Below, one piece after another: positions 20,521 to 32,213 of a stretch of 64,000 nucleotides of DNA. The position numbers and the translations under genes were made by a program. Source of the stretch: Aspidapion aeneum (taxonomy: Eukaryota > Arthropoda > Insecta > Coleoptera > Brentidae); the NCBI GenBank assembly GCA_963576565.1, contig OY755047.1, forward strand, positions 6,294,931-6,358,930, read 5' to 3'. Position 1 is the first letter of the stretch; every line of letters begins with the position of its first letter. The notes beneath the pieces are model-generated. The model had not been told where the DNA came from and searched no databases. It was given only the letters and a program-made list of their open reading frames with translations.

Positions 20521-21777
20521 ATTAATTAGAATTAGAAAATGATCTAATTCTGTGCAAACAATGAGTGGGAAAGTAAGTAGGGATACTAAAACAATAATAA
20601 TTACATTGTTAAGATGAGTATTTGATTTAAAATTAGTTTTTTTTTAGTTCGGTTTCGTGTTTTGGCACCACACGGTCTGCCAAGAAAGTGCCGAAAATAA
20701 AATAATAATTAAAAAACAAAAAAGTTACAAAAACTATTTTTAAAATTATTTGAAATTTTCTTTGAAAAAATTTTTTATATTTTTTTTTTATTAAAAAAAT
20801 CTGTGCTATTTACTGAAAACGAAAAAAGATCTATGTAAGTGCAAGAAAAATAACTTGAACTGTATTTCAACAAATAACAATTTCGGCAAAAAATATTCGT
20901 TACCGTTTTTAACATTTCTGTTTAAGAAAAAAGGAATGGATTTTTTAACATGTAAAACACAAAAAAACGTATAAATAATAATAGTGACACACTTTATACC
21001 TTTTGACATTTATTAGCCTGCTACTATTTCTATAAATGGAGGAAAGGTCAAAGGAAAAAAAAGTCATTTTGGATCAAACCTGTTTGTTTTTTAGATATAT
21101 GCAGGAACAGATGGAAGTGATTCATCAGTCCTTATTATGTGACTCTTTTTTCCTGGAACAAAACCAAATTTTTTCTGACAAAAATAAGAGTATTTGGTTC
21201 AGCAAAATCTTTCTTCAAAAATAATTTTCTAGTGTTTTTTTCCTCACAAATGAATAAAATACACAATTTCTGAAAAGTTATTTATTCTTTTACTTAAGTT
21301 TTTAGAACAAATTTAAACTAAAAAAATTGGTTAAAAATAACACTAGACTTATAAATTCGACCAAAATATTAGGAATTTTAGGTGTTACAAAACTATCAAG
21401 ACACAACACAACGATTTTCCAACTAATGGCATGTTTCCACCCCGATTCAAAAAACACATCACGTGATGGCCCATGGATTTGCACCGGTTTTCAATGCAGC
21501 GTCACCTGATGCGTTTTTTGAATCAGAGTGGGGCATAGATGGAAACCGGGTTTAAATTCCAAAAAAAAAAAAAAAATCAATGTCCCGAACGGTAATACAA
21601 GACAATTTCTGTAACATCCAAAAATCGCGTTACCGAACGGGACAAATCGTGTTACCGATGGGACCATTTCTTTACATTTGAGCATTTTCCAGCCATGCCA
21701 AATTTATGACATAACTTTTTTTTAGTTTTGTTTAATATTTTAACGGTTTTGTTTGGGAAAATGTTGATTTAATTATT
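20521..21777. repeat. 1.25-kb tandem duplication, unit A
   Basis: Unit A starts near ATTAATTAGAATTAGAAAAT and ends near GTTGATTTAATTA. Unit B follows immediately at 21778. Unit A carries about 45 bp (around 21271-21318) missing from B. Each unit encodes a near-identical 62-residue open stretch (plus strand, 21036 in A) beginning MEERSKEKKVILDQ, of unknown meaning. Each also has a foldback near its 3' part (GATTCAAAAAACACATCACG pairing with GATGCGTTTTTTGAATC). Confidence 0.85.
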
Positions 21778-23015
21778 TAGTTAGAATTAGAAGATGATCT
21801 AATTCTGTGCAAACAATGAGTGGGAAAGTAAGTAGGGATACTAAAACAATAATAATTAAATTGTTAAGATAGTATTTGATTTAAAATTAGTTTTTTTTTT
21901 AGTTCGGTTTCGTGTTTCGGCACCACACGGTCTGCCAAGAAAGTGCCGAAAATAAAATAATAATTAAAAAACAAAAAAGTTACAAAAACTATTTTTAAAA
22001 TGATTTGAAATTTTCTTTTAAAAAATTTTTCATAAATTTTTTTTTTATTAAAAAAATCTGTGCTATTAATTTACTGAAAACCAAAAAAGATCTATGTAAG
22101 TGCAAGAAAAATAATTTGAACTGTATTTCAACAAATAACAATTTCGGCAAAAAAAAATATATTCGTTACCGTTTTTAACATTTTTGTTTAAGAAAAAAGG
22201 AATGGATTTTTTAACATGTAAAACACAAAAAAACGTATAAATAATAATAGTGACACACTTTATACCTTTTGCCATTTATTAGCCTGCTACTATTTCTATA
22301 AATGGAGGAAAGGTCAAAAGAAAAAAAAGTCATTTTGGATCAAACCTGTTTGTTTTTTAGATATATGCAGGAACAGATGGAAGTGATTCATCAGTCCTTA
22401 TTATATGACTCTTTTTTTCTGGAACAAAACCAAATTTATTCTGACAAAAATAAGAGTTATTGGTTCAGCAAAATCTTTCTTCAAAAATATTTTCTAGTGT
22501 TTTTTTCCTCACAAATAAATAAAATACACTAAAAAAAATTGGTTAAAAATAACACTAGACTTATAAATTCGACAAAAATATTAGGAATTTTAGGTGTTAC
22601 AACAAAATGACAAAAATAAGGTAATGGTCAAAACTATCAAGACACAACACAACGATTTTCCAACTAATGGCATGTTTCCACCCCGATTCAAAAAACACAT
22701 CACGTGATGGCCCATGGATTTGCACCGGTTTTCAATGCAGCGTCACCTGATGCGTTTTTTGAATCAGAGTGGGTGCATAGAAGGAAACCGGGTTTAAATT
22801 CCAAAAAAAAAAATCAATGTCCCGAACGGTAATACAAGACAATTTCTGTAACATCCAAAAATAGCGTTACCGAATGGGACAAATCGTGTTACCGATGAGA
22901 CCATTTCTTTACATTTGAGCATTTTCTAGCCACGCCAAATTTATGACATAACTTTTTTTTGAGTTTTGTTTAAGATTTTAACGGTTTTGTTTGTGAAAAT
23001 GTTGATTTAATTACT
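21778..23015. repeat. 1.25-kb tandem duplication, unit B
   Basis: Second unit, about 95% identical to unit A. It has its own ~28-bp insertion (ACAAAATGACAAAAATAAGG) near 22600. The open stretch 22302-22532 extends further than in A because of an indel. With no conserved domain seen and only a few changes between units, coding status is undecided. Confidence 0.85.
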
Positions 23016-24223
23016 ACAAGTTATGTAAGAAAAAGGATTCTATATTTCAAACACAAAATTTAGCTTTTGTTCCAAAAAAAGTGATTAATACCTACAGTAG
23101 ATGTATAAAAAATTAATTCTTTAAAAAGTTGATAAACTGAGATCTATTGCAAAGATTATTTGGCGACACTCTATATCTCTTTCACCTATAATTATTGGAA
23201 AAACAGCAAAAAAATGATCATAATGAACCACAAAATTATCTGACATTGTCAAATTTGTCACTTTTAAATTTTACAGTTTTCTTCTACTCTTAAAACTTCA
23301 AAACAAAAAATTTCCTACCACCCCGCACTCATTTAAAGCTGGGTGCACCCTTAAATTTCACCCTGTATAATAAAACATGATTTTTAATGTATTCAAGCAC
23401 TTTTTACAAGGGATAATTAGAGATTCAAGTGAATGTTGACGTGACGTGGATTATTACTGGAAAGGAAAATACGAGAGATGTATGGACTTAGAACAACTCA
23501 AATGTAAGGTAAGTTTTTAAAAATCCTTTTAAAAATAACTTACTTATAAACATTGGTAACTTCTTTTTTCTTCTAACAGAAACGTCCAAACTTTCGTATT
23601 TCCTTAATTGTAATACCGCGACATCTTACCCTGAAATCACTAAGCTCTTGAAGTGTCGAGGTACTTCAACGATATCGATTAATGCTATCCATCGTACGTA
23701 CCTGAGATGGTACTCAGTATTGTTTCAAGTTTCAGGATAAGATAATAGATGGCTCTGACTGTTTATAATAATATTTAAGTGGTACCTATACCTATACTCC
23801 ATATCATAATTTTTGAGATAACTTTTTGACAGTTATCAGCTGTTTACCATAACAAAAATAGCATAGGACAACGAAAAAAACTTGTAAAAAGTTGTCTCAA
23901 AAATAATGATATGAATTTTACCTACATATATTTAAAGTTACCATTTTTGTTTATAAATAAGTACACAGTTTTGTAACAAACGGTTTTGTTTCGAAAATTT
24001 TTGATTATATCACTTTAATCAAGTTATACGTAAGATAATCCTTGTTACAGAAAGGACAACATCATTTGCCTCAAATCTATAAATTAAACTCAGCACGATT
24101 TATTATCAATAATTCAAAAACTCTTTGACATTGTTTTTCGGGGTCCTCTATAACCTACTCAAATCAAATCAAATCAAATTAAAATTGGAAATCGACTTTC
24201 AAAAGAATTCTTGATAACGAAAA
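23016..24223. other. No supported gene; one small foldback
   Basis: It contains CACCCTGTATAA near 23359, a common end of mariner-like elements. An imperfect inverted repeat at 23801-23912 has arms of about 27 bp (ATATCATAATTTTTGAGATA and its complement-like partner TCTCAAAAATAATGATAT). No gene was supported. Confidence 0.5.
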
Positions 24224-25039
24224 GCTTAAGACAGAGATGCTGTATTTCTGTTAAAAAACTGGAAACGTAAAGTACACGGCATGGGAATACAACTTCACGA
24301 CCGATTTACCATATACACACTACAGTTTTCTGACGACCAAGTAATTGTAGCCAATGATAAAGTAGACATGGAGCATATAATGAGAAATTTAGCGGAAGAA
24401 TACCAAAAGTGGGGGTTAACAGTGAACGTGGACAAGACACATGTCTTGCAAACGAATCAAGAGTTAGAACTAGACAATGGACAAACAATATCTCCATGCA
24501 TTGAGTATGTATACTTGCGTATCATATTTGATGACATAACAGGAACAGACTTTAAAGAACTGGAAAAAAGAATAGTAAAAGCAAAAAAGGTTATTGGACG
24601 TCTTAACAGTATTTTATAAAGCAGAGAGATAAAAAAATTGTAAAATTTAACGTTAATGAAACAATGGTGAAAAGCACGCTGTTGCATGGAATAGAGACCT
24701 GTCGCGTAACAGAAAAATAAAAAACAAAAATGGAAAGTGTCGAAATGGATGCAAAGATCAATGGGAATATGTAGAACAGATCATATAAGAAATGAAATAA
24801 TAAAAGAAAGAATAGGAATCCAGGGAAGCATAACGGATGACATCACTAAAAGACAACTGATATGGTACGGCCATGTGCAACGGATGAACGACGAAAGATT
24901 ACGAAAGCAGGCCCTAGAATGGCAACTAATATGGCGCAGAAAAAGAGGGCCTCCTAAACTAGAATGGCAATAGTCAATCCAAAAATTAATGAGTCAAAAA
25001 AACGTAGAAAAACATTCTGAACCGACATAGTAGTAGTAG
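24224..25039 (+). pseudogene. (TAG)n-tailed LINE remnant
   Basis: The open stretch 24281-24619 reads MGIQLHDRFTIYTLQFSDDQ, then EYQKWGLTVNVDKT and SPCIEYVYLRIIFDD. This is the RT C box (FSDD instead of FADD) and thumb. 24737-24973 adds RQLIWYGHVQRMNDERLRKQ. Stops and frameshifts separate the parts. The 3' end is CCGACATAGTAGTAGTAG. Confidence 0.75.
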
Positions 25040-25068
25040 GATAAGTTTTGAATAAAATAATTATGAGT

Positions 25069-25295
25069 GCTTAAGACCACACGGCAGAAGTGTAAACTTC
25101 CACAAGGCGAAATTAATAAATACTGGCCTTCATCTGCATCATCATATCGTTCCGCTGACTGTTCCTCTCACAGTTAGTCGATTCGAGCCGATTTCACCCG
25201 AATGAGCGTTGCATAGCCGAGCGTGACGGCTCAGTTAATTCAGTATCCACAAAAACTGCTAAACGCGCCTAAAGAAGTTTACACTTCAAAAAACA
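25069..25295 (+). repeat. Unclassified ~225-bp dispersed repeat, copy 2
   Basis: Same family and orientation as 515-738. It starts CTTAAGACCACACGGCAGAA and ends near CCTAAAGAAGTTTACA. It lies 30 bp downstream of the LINE tail. Confidence 0.65.
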
Positions 25296-25625
25296 TTTTT
25301 TCACTCTATGAAAACCAAAATTAAGTTTTGTTCTAAAAAAAAAGTACCATACATGTTTATAAAAGTTTGGTCAGGTCAGGACCCTTATGCAATTCGCCCC
25401 TCTAGGATAACTAAATATTTTTCTTGACAGCTAAGTTTTTATTTATGGTCCCCCAAAGCGGGTAATCGTCTGTAAAAATCTTAGCTATAAATTTTCCAAT
25501 TTCTGAGGGTAGCTTAATTGAGACTGACAAACTCAGATATTTTCTTAAATATTTTCGAAAGATAAGGAAAATTCAATCGTTAACGTGAATCCAGACGAAG
25601 ATGTTTTTATGTGAAAAAGAAAATA

Positions 25626-26777
25626 CAGTGAAACCTCGCCTTGCGGACACCTGTATTAAGCGGACACTCCCTTTAGGCGGACAAATTTGTTGGAACCAAG
25701 CTTTTCCCTATATTTTACATATAAAATTCACTCCTATAACTGGACACTCTAATAACCGGACGCGGACATAGCACAAAAATCACATCAACGTTAAATTAAC
25801 GTGTACAAAAATAACAAAGTTTTTTTTTACTTGAAAACAACCTCATACCATGTAATATTTATTTTGTTAAATCTACATGCTTAAAGATAACTTAAAAACA
25901 AGGAGAAATCAAGCTATAAAAATGTACTTTTTGCTGAAGTTTCTGGTGCTGTGTATATAACGTGTTTTTTACCCTCGTTATTTTCATGGACCAAATTCAC
26001 ACTTGAAAAGTCCTCCACAACATGTTCTAAAACGCCATTAGATTAAGACTTCTCAAACCTACTAACTTTCTGCATCTTTTTTGGTCACGTTTTTTTAATA
26101 AAAAATTTTTAACTTAAAAGAGACGCGAAAGGAAGTTATAAAAGTTCACTAGTTTAAGACTGTAACACTGCAAGACAATTTTAAAGATGGCGCTCAAGGC
26201 AAGACAAAATATCTATATATCTATCTATATACCATATGTTTTTTTTTAAAGCTAAACAAGATTTTTTAACAGTAAACACTTTCACAGAATATTAATGTGT
26301 CTTTATCAGATTAATAACAGATGCGTCGTGATCGTGATGGATCAGGGATCAGTTCCTTAAAAGGTTTTTGGAGTTTAGAGTCCAAAGCACTGCCTGATAG
26401 ATTTCGTCAAAGTGAAAAATCCCGACTATAGGTGGCGCTGCTGCTAGTAAAATCTCAAAAATATTCAGTAGAAAAGCCATGCAAGTCGCGTTTTAAAATT
26501 CGAGTAGAAAAGGCGTGAATCTAATGTGATTCTAACGTAAAAATCACTGGAAACTAACGTAAAAACATTGCTGTTTTAATTTTATAATGGCGTTATTACA
26601 ACGCAGTTTTTAGCAACTTTATTTTTTATAACGTTAATGAATGACCTATTAAGCTTGTTTTCATATATGAAATAAACGTTTTTTTCTAGCAGCTTTTAAA
26701 ATCAACGTTTTTTTTTCTCACGCCTGTTTTACGTGTTAAACACTTGATTGTATGTCAGCTTGTAGGAGGTTTCACTG
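25626..26777. mobile_element. Tigger-like element (GCGGACAC family) with nested insert
   Basis: The ends CAGTGAAACCTCGCCTTGCG and AGGAGGTTTCACTG are inverted repeats flanked by TA (25624-25625 and 26778-26779). The left subterminal part (AAGCGGACACTCCC, AACTGGACACTC) matches the other family members. Most of the interior is replaced by the CCACATAGCAC element at about 25768-26755. Confidence 0.75.
25768..26755. mobile_element. ~950-bp DNA element, copy 2 (inverted, nested)
   Basis: This is the reverse complement of the element at 19503-20452, starting CATAGCACAAAAATCACATC. It sits inside the Tigger-like element, so it inserted later. Its right terminus is eroded (TTGATTGTATGTCAG). Confidence 0.7.
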
Positions 26778-27018
26778 TATTTCAAAAACAAATTTTGGCA
26801 AACACAATTAGGGGTGTACGAAAGAATTTAATAAAAAATTTGCTCTTGTGCAATTTTTTTGTCTTATTTATGTTACTGAGAAATTTCTTTTAACACACTT
26901 TATCGACTATTTTGTGGAAGGGGGGTATTGATCCCCTTGATCCCCCCTCTAGGTACGGTCTTAAATTGTATTGCTTTAAAAATCCTGCAAACACAGGTTA
27001 TACAAACAAGCAGTGTCG

Positions 27019-27490
27019 CTGCTACAACTAAACAATAAACAGTATTTTTAATTGATTTATTTTAAAAAAGTTAAATCTTCCCTTACGACATGATTGTTTA
27101 GTTCTTTTTATTATCTGTGGTTAACAACAAGCGATTAATTGGGTGAACTTTTTTAGCGTAAATAATTACAGGCCGGCAGCGCCGCGCGGGGCAAAGTTTT
27201 AATTTCACCCGTTTTTTCAGTGGTGTATGGGTGGGTGTTCTCGCGCGGGGCGGGAGGAATGTTTGTTTTAGTTGACGTCGGCCATATGCATCGTGCGAAA
27301 ACGTTCGTTGCCCTTCCTACATGTTGCCGGTTCTATCCTTAGTGAAGACGTATGAGTTTGTTTTGATTTGGGATAGGTCAGCCTTGCCGGTCGCGTGTCT
27401 TTGTTTGTTTTTGTTATCGTTTGTTTATAAAATGGAAATAAATACCGTCGATTACATAGTTAACTGTGCAAATTTCGATTACAAATAAAA
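27019..27490. mobile_element. Fragment of a larger hAT element
   Basis: From AAACAGTATTTTTAATTGA to CGATTACATAGTTAACTGTG it matches the hAT elements at 56989-58455 (same orientation) and 42023-43377 (reverse). The GC-rich block CCGGCAGCGCCGCGCGGGGC is shared. Neither terminus nor transposase segment is retained. Confidence 0.7.
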
Positions 27491-27710
27491 TCTTTAGTGC
27501 CAGTGTAATAAAACGGGATTTGAATATAAATGGTATTTTTCCCATTTATGAGTTTTTAAAGATTTTTAATTAAATATTGTTTTGACATCAACAAGCATTA
27601 ATTATATGCAAGACTAAGTTAGGATTAAGTAAAATTTATGGCAACTCGGCGACTTGTTTTTGGGCATATTTTCAGGTTCGCTGTATTTTAATAAAAGTTG
27701 TATTCGGCTA

Positions 27711-29279
27711 TATGACGTTTTCCACTCAGTTGGTACTACAGCTCCATTTAAATATCTTTGGAAAAGATTCCGTAATCTACAAAACAATTCTTCAGTGCCA
27801 TATTTAATAAGTTCCGCTGGGATATTTCCGGGTCCGGCAGATTTACCGCTTTTTAAGGTTTTGCACACGTTTTTGACCTCAGATATTGTGAGTGGTACTG
27901 GAGATCCCATCGTTCTAATGATATTGTCTCTTTCTATATCCACAATACACAAAAAAAAAAGGAAGGAAAGATATATGTGACAATTATAGAGGTATATCTG
28001 TAACTAGTACGCTAAGCAGAATATATGGCAAAATAATAAGAAATAAAGCGGAGAGCGAATATAAAGATATGGAGGCAGAAGAACAAGCTGGTTTCAGGGC
28101 GGGTAGATCGACTTCAGATCATCTCTTTTGTATAACCCAAGTTATTGAAAAGAAAATGGCATACGGACAAGAGCTCCATCTGCTTTACGTAGATTTGCAG
28201 AAGGCATATGATAGTATACCACTAAATCTACTTTGGAAAGCGTTGGAAAAGACAAACATAAGCGTACAACTAATTAAGGCCATCAAAGAGTTATACCGCA
28301 ATAGTAAGGCAAAAGTTAAAATAAAAGCAAAACTAACCAAAGGCTTTCAAGTAAATAAAGGTCTTAAACAAGGTTGCTGTATCTCGCCTACACTCTTCAA
28401 GATATATTTGGAACAGGTCCTTAAAGTCTGGAAGAGAAAATGCCAAAACATGGGAATTCCGTTGAATGAAACCACCTTGTATACTTTATGTTTCGCCGAT
28501 GATCAGATAGTGGTGGCTCAGGATTATGACGACCTCGAATATATGACACGAAAACTAATAGACGAGTACAATAAGTGGGGACTAGAGGTTAATATCAATA
28601 AGACAGAGTATATGTGTATTGGTGGAACGAAACAGGATCTAATCTTAAATACTGGGCAGCGAATTCAGTCCTGTGATGAGTATAAATACTTGGGTCTAAA
28701 AATTACAGCTGACGGAACACTAGACAAAGCTATAAAAGATAGAAACGTACAAGGAAGAAAAGCAATAACTTTATTAAATGGAATAATTTGGGACCAAAGT
28801 ATATCAAAACATAACAAAAAGCTTATATATAACACCATTGTAAAAAGTATTATTACATACGGCTCAGAAGTATGGCCAATCAAAGATAGAACAGAAAAAA
28901 TGCTTTCCGCTACGGAGATGGACTATTGGAGAAGAGCAGCAGGGAAATCAAAAAGAGAAAGAGTTACCAATCATAGAATAAGAGAAATTATGACAGTGGG
29001 TGAACGTACTCTAGTGGATGATATAAGAACAAAACAACTGGTGTGGTACGGACATGTACAAAGAATGGATGATGGAAGACTACCTAAACAAATATTACAA
29101 TGGAAACCAACTGGCCGAAGAAAACGAGGAAGACCAAGGAGAAGCTGGAGAGAAGGAATAGATAGTGAAATAAGAATAAGAGGCCTAGATGATGAATTAT
29201 GGGCAAACAGAAACGAGTGGAGATTGGGTATCGGAAGACGTAGAACGTTGTGAAACCGATAAATATATATATATATATA
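27711..29279 (+). mobile_element. RTE-like LINE, twin-primed copy
   Basis: A 1569-bp insertion bounded by the 12-bp duplication TGTATTCGGCTA (27699-27710 and 29280-29291). The first ~220 bp (27711-27931) are inverted. Their complement encodes the RT start (TMGSPVPLTISEVKNVC, then AGPGNIPAELIKYG) and ends at WKTSY, exactly where the direct part resumes with STIHKK. The tail is a (TA)n run. This is the classic outcome of twin priming during target-primed reverse transcription. Confidence 0.9.
28069..29253 (+). CDS. LINE reverse transcriptase fragment (394 aa)
   Basis: Same protein as the 16942-18534 ORF, from MEAEEQAGFRAGRSTSDH to the C-terminus. Box A LLYVDLQKAYDS, box B GLKQGCCISPTLF and box C CFADDQIVV are intact. 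The N-terminal part of the RT lies in the inverted block and out of frame. An A10 run near 27949 (A6 in the other copy) also shifts the frame upstream. It cannot make a complete RT. Substitutions relative to the other copy are few and mostly conservative. Confidence 0.85.
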   Translation: MEAEEQAGFRAGRSTSDHLFCITQVIEKKMAYGQELHLLYVDLQKAYDSIPLNLLWKALEKTNISVQLIKAIKELYRNSKAKVKIKAKLTKGFQVNKGLKQGCCISPTLFKIYLEQVLKVWKRKCQNMGIPLNETTLYTLCFADDQIVVAQDYDDLEYMTRKLIDEYNKWGLEVNINKTEYMCIGGTKQDLILNTGQRIQSCDEYKYLGLKITADGTLDKAIKDRNVQGRKAITLLNGIIWDQSISKHNKKLIYNTIVKSIITYGSEVWPIKDRTEKMLSATEMDYWRRAAGKSKRERVTNHRIREIMTVGERTLVDDIRTKQLVWYGHVQRMDDGRLPKQILQWKPTGRRKRGRPRRSWREGIDSEIRIRGLDDELWANRNEWRLGIGRRRTL

Positions 29280-29291
29280 TGTATTCGGCTA

Positions 29292-29671
29292 ATATGTCCT
29301 TTGAGCCACTAACATCAAAATAATTCATATTTTGTAACTGGAAACAAATTAGCTAAACTATTTTCAACTTTTAAGAAACACACTGTAAGATTTAAACTTT
29401 ACCGGTTTTCTGACTCCACGTATCTTTGAATTGCGGTGGTATTTTGTCTCTTTGTCTTTCTCGCCAATGCGAGAGAGCTTAAGTTTCAGTACCCTGCTCT
29501 CTAGACATTCTCAACTTGCCGCTAGCTGATTGGTCTAAATCTAAGCTTTCTTTAACGGATTTCTTCCACCACTCTACCCTACAGACATTCTTGGTTGCCG
29601 TGGTCTGAAACTTCCACTCTTTTCCCGGGTCGGTTTACAGTTCGCTATCCACCCCTGCTTAAAAGTACTCA
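29292..29671. other. No supported gene
   Basis: Flank of the LINE insertion, mixed composition, with CTCTCTAGACATTCTCAAC and related pyrimidine-rich words. No ORF, RNA or repeat with a partner in this window was recognised. Confidence 0.4.
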
Positions 29672-29679
29672 GTTAGAAT

Positions 29680-29956
29680 CAGTGGCGGATCCAGGATTCC
29701 CAGGGGGGAGGGGCGAAGGCTGTTTTGAATAAGTCTTAACTCTAACATTTAAACTCATAGGTGAAGAAAAATAGGCGTAGGCGATTTTTGAAATACTAAC
29801 TAATTTTTGTAAATGTTTTTTGAAAAGTGGTGTTGCGGGTACAGTGTTAAAAATTGCAATTGATGCTTTGACTTTTTTTCCCGAGAACTAAACAATGAGT
29901 CAGGTAGGGATTAAGGAGGGGGGGGTGCTCGGGCCCCTCTGGCCCTCCCCTGGTTG
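29680..29956. mobile_element. hAT-type MITE
   Basis: The left end CAGTGGCGGATCCAGGATTC and the exact 8-bp duplication GTTAGAAT (29672-29679 and 29957-29964) define it. The right end (CCTCCCCTGGTTG) has diverged from the expected CTGGATCCGCCACTG. Confidence 0.75.
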
Positions 29957-30333
29957 GTTAGAATCACCCTGTACATACCTTCCTATAGGTATATTATGTA
30001 CTTGAAATAAAGAGTTACTTCTTAAATTACCGTGATTACTTTTCAAGGAATACCTTACATAGTTTGCGAGTGGGAGGCATTTCAAGACACTAAATATCGT
30101 TTTGTGGTTAAAAATTGACATCGAGTCGGCGCCAGTCTTTAAATTTATTGACATCAAGAATACTTTTTGTATTTTTTGCTAAAAAAGAAATTATAAAATA
30201 TTTTATTACTGCTGCTGAGCTATTTATTTCAATACGTGCCCTACCTAACTTCTATATGAACCATCTTGAGAAATATTTATATTTTTCAATTTTCTAGAAA
30301 ATATTTAGTTTGCCTGAAGATTTTTTCTTCTAC

Positions 30334-30788
30334 TATGGGGGTTTGGAACATTTTTCTTCATTGTCCGACGCCTATTCTCCACTTCCTTCGATCCTGACAA
30401 TCATCATCTGTCAGGTTTTTTTTACTCATTAATCTTTGGATTGACTGTTGTCATTCCAGTTAAGGACGCCCTCTTTTTCTGCGCTCTATTGGTTGCCATT
30501 CTAAGACCTGCTTTGCTAATCTTTCGTCGTTCATCCGTTGTACATGGCCGGACCATATCAGTAGTCTTTTAGTGATGTCATCCGTTATGCTTTCCTCGAT
30601 TCCCATTCTTTCTTTTATGTTCTACATATTCTCATTGATCTTCTTATTGCATCCATTTCGACACTTTTCATTTTTGTTTTCCATTTTTCCAGTTATATGT
30701 GATAAGTCTTTATTCGATACAACTGAGTGTTTTTCCCCATTGTTTCATATATGTTAAATTTTACAATCTTTCTTATCTCTCTCTAGTT
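30334..30788 (-). pseudogene. (TAG)n-tailed LINE remnant
   Basis: On the complement it carries the 3' part of the family: a WYGHVQRMND-like segment in broken frames, then the GRRKRG-type basic stretch, ending towards 30334. Several frame breaks are present. Only the C-terminal third of the RT ORF remains. Confidence 0.65.
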
Positions 30789-31142
30789 AAGTTAAGTCAA
30801 AGATGATAAATCATAAATTTTGGCTTAATTCTTATTATTTTTAAACTACATGCCTAATTTGATAAAATCATTTACTTAATTAAAATAGGTTTTAAGAGCT
30901 CTAGAATAGACCATAATATACACACTTAATTAGAGATAGAGACATTATGGGGGTAATTAAGAGCTTTGATATCAACAATTAGTGATAGAGGGTGGAAATG
31001 GGGAACTCCAAAACAAATTTTCTTTTTTTGTTAGAAATAAAAATAGAATTTCTTGTTTGCTTTTCCAAAAATTAATTTCCAGGTTTTGGTTTTTCAATAC
31101 GCGGACACTCACGGTTCCGTCGATTTTGTCCGCTTATTGGAG

Positions 31143-31451
31143 CAGCGGCGAAGCGTGCCCGAAAGGGCGGGGGGGGGGGGGCGACAGCTAAAAAGGGCGC
31201 CTCTGAAAACTGAAAAATCTTGTGACAAAAAAAACACAAAAAGGTCAAAAGGGCGCCTCTCACGAATCTTGCGACCCAAAAAAAAAAACAAAAGGTCTTC
31301 ATGTCGTTAGTTTCCTTTGGCACTCACTCAATTGGCCGTTACCGGCCCGACTTAATACAGCTGAGGGCGCTTCGGACACCTATGGGGCGCCACTACCCTC
31401 GGGGCGGGGGGGGGAGACGACGAACCCCCCCCCCCCCACGCTACGCCGCTG
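31143..31451. mobile_element. hAT-type MITE nested in Tigger
   Basis: The ends CAGCGGCGAAGCGTG and ACGCTACGCCGCTG are inverted repeats, with an exact 8-bp duplication TATTGGAG (31135-31142 and 31452-31459). The uninterrupted target is visible in the relative at 62405-62812 (TTATTGGAGGTG). ORFs across it are G/C-run artefacts. Confidence 0.85.
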
Positions 31452-31501
31452 TATTGGAGGTGTCCGCTTAAGAGACGGAACTGCGAAATTTTGATATATA
31501 T

Positions 31502-32213
31502 TTTTTCTATAAGCGTGCGGAAAAGTCCACTTTTCCGCACGCATTTTAGTGTGGAAAGTGGCACTTTTCCGCACTAGTGTAAATTTGTTACGATTTTGAG
31601 GTGTTCTATAACATTTAGACCGTTCAAAATACATTTGTATCTTTCCTAGCACACGAAATATCCTAAAAATATTCAAATTGACTAAAATTCTGCTATATTT
31701 TCAATATTTTCGATAAAATAAAGTTTTCAGTAAAATAGGTTCAAATTATAAGTTTTAAACCTCCCCGGTATAAATATCGTCATTGTCAATGTCAAACAAC
31801 AATGAACACTAGTGGTTTTAGATTTGGCATCTTAAATCACCATAGCAACAAAGTACAAACAAACTGTCAAAACAAAGCCAATTTTGCAGATACAAGCGTC
31901 TTTTGAATTTTTCAAACAAAAAAATCAGATTTTCAATGGATTCTTCGGACGAAGATCTACCCCAGTCAGTTCTAGAAGCCGCTAGAATGTGAATAATAAT
32001 AATTGATTTGATTAAAACGTTTTGAATATAAATAATTTTCTGATTAATTCTTAGTTTTTTCCTCACGCTTATAGAAAAAATAGTGTACCTAACTCGTGCG
32101 TAAAGTGATTTTCCGCACTTGATTGCTGGCCAAACTCCGCTATCGCGTCGTTTGGTCATCTGCAATCGCGTGCGGAAAAGAGGCACTTTCCGCACTAGTT
32201 AGGTAAACTACTA
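31502..32213. mobile_element. Unclassified element with TGCGGAAAAGTG ends
   Basis: Both ends carry repeated GTGCGGAAAAG / CTTTTCCGCAC words: 31515-31575 on the left, 32090-32200 on the right. Outside them the Tigger sequence is interrupted within its HTH-coding region. A short plus-strand open stretch at 31936 reads MDSSDEDLPQSVLEAARM. No transposase was recognised, and exact borders are uncertain. Confidence 0.5.

Noticed and set aside
31818..32195. 125-residue minus-strand ORF
   Set aside because: It lies in an unclassified transposon. It shows no domain and has an AT-driven composition.
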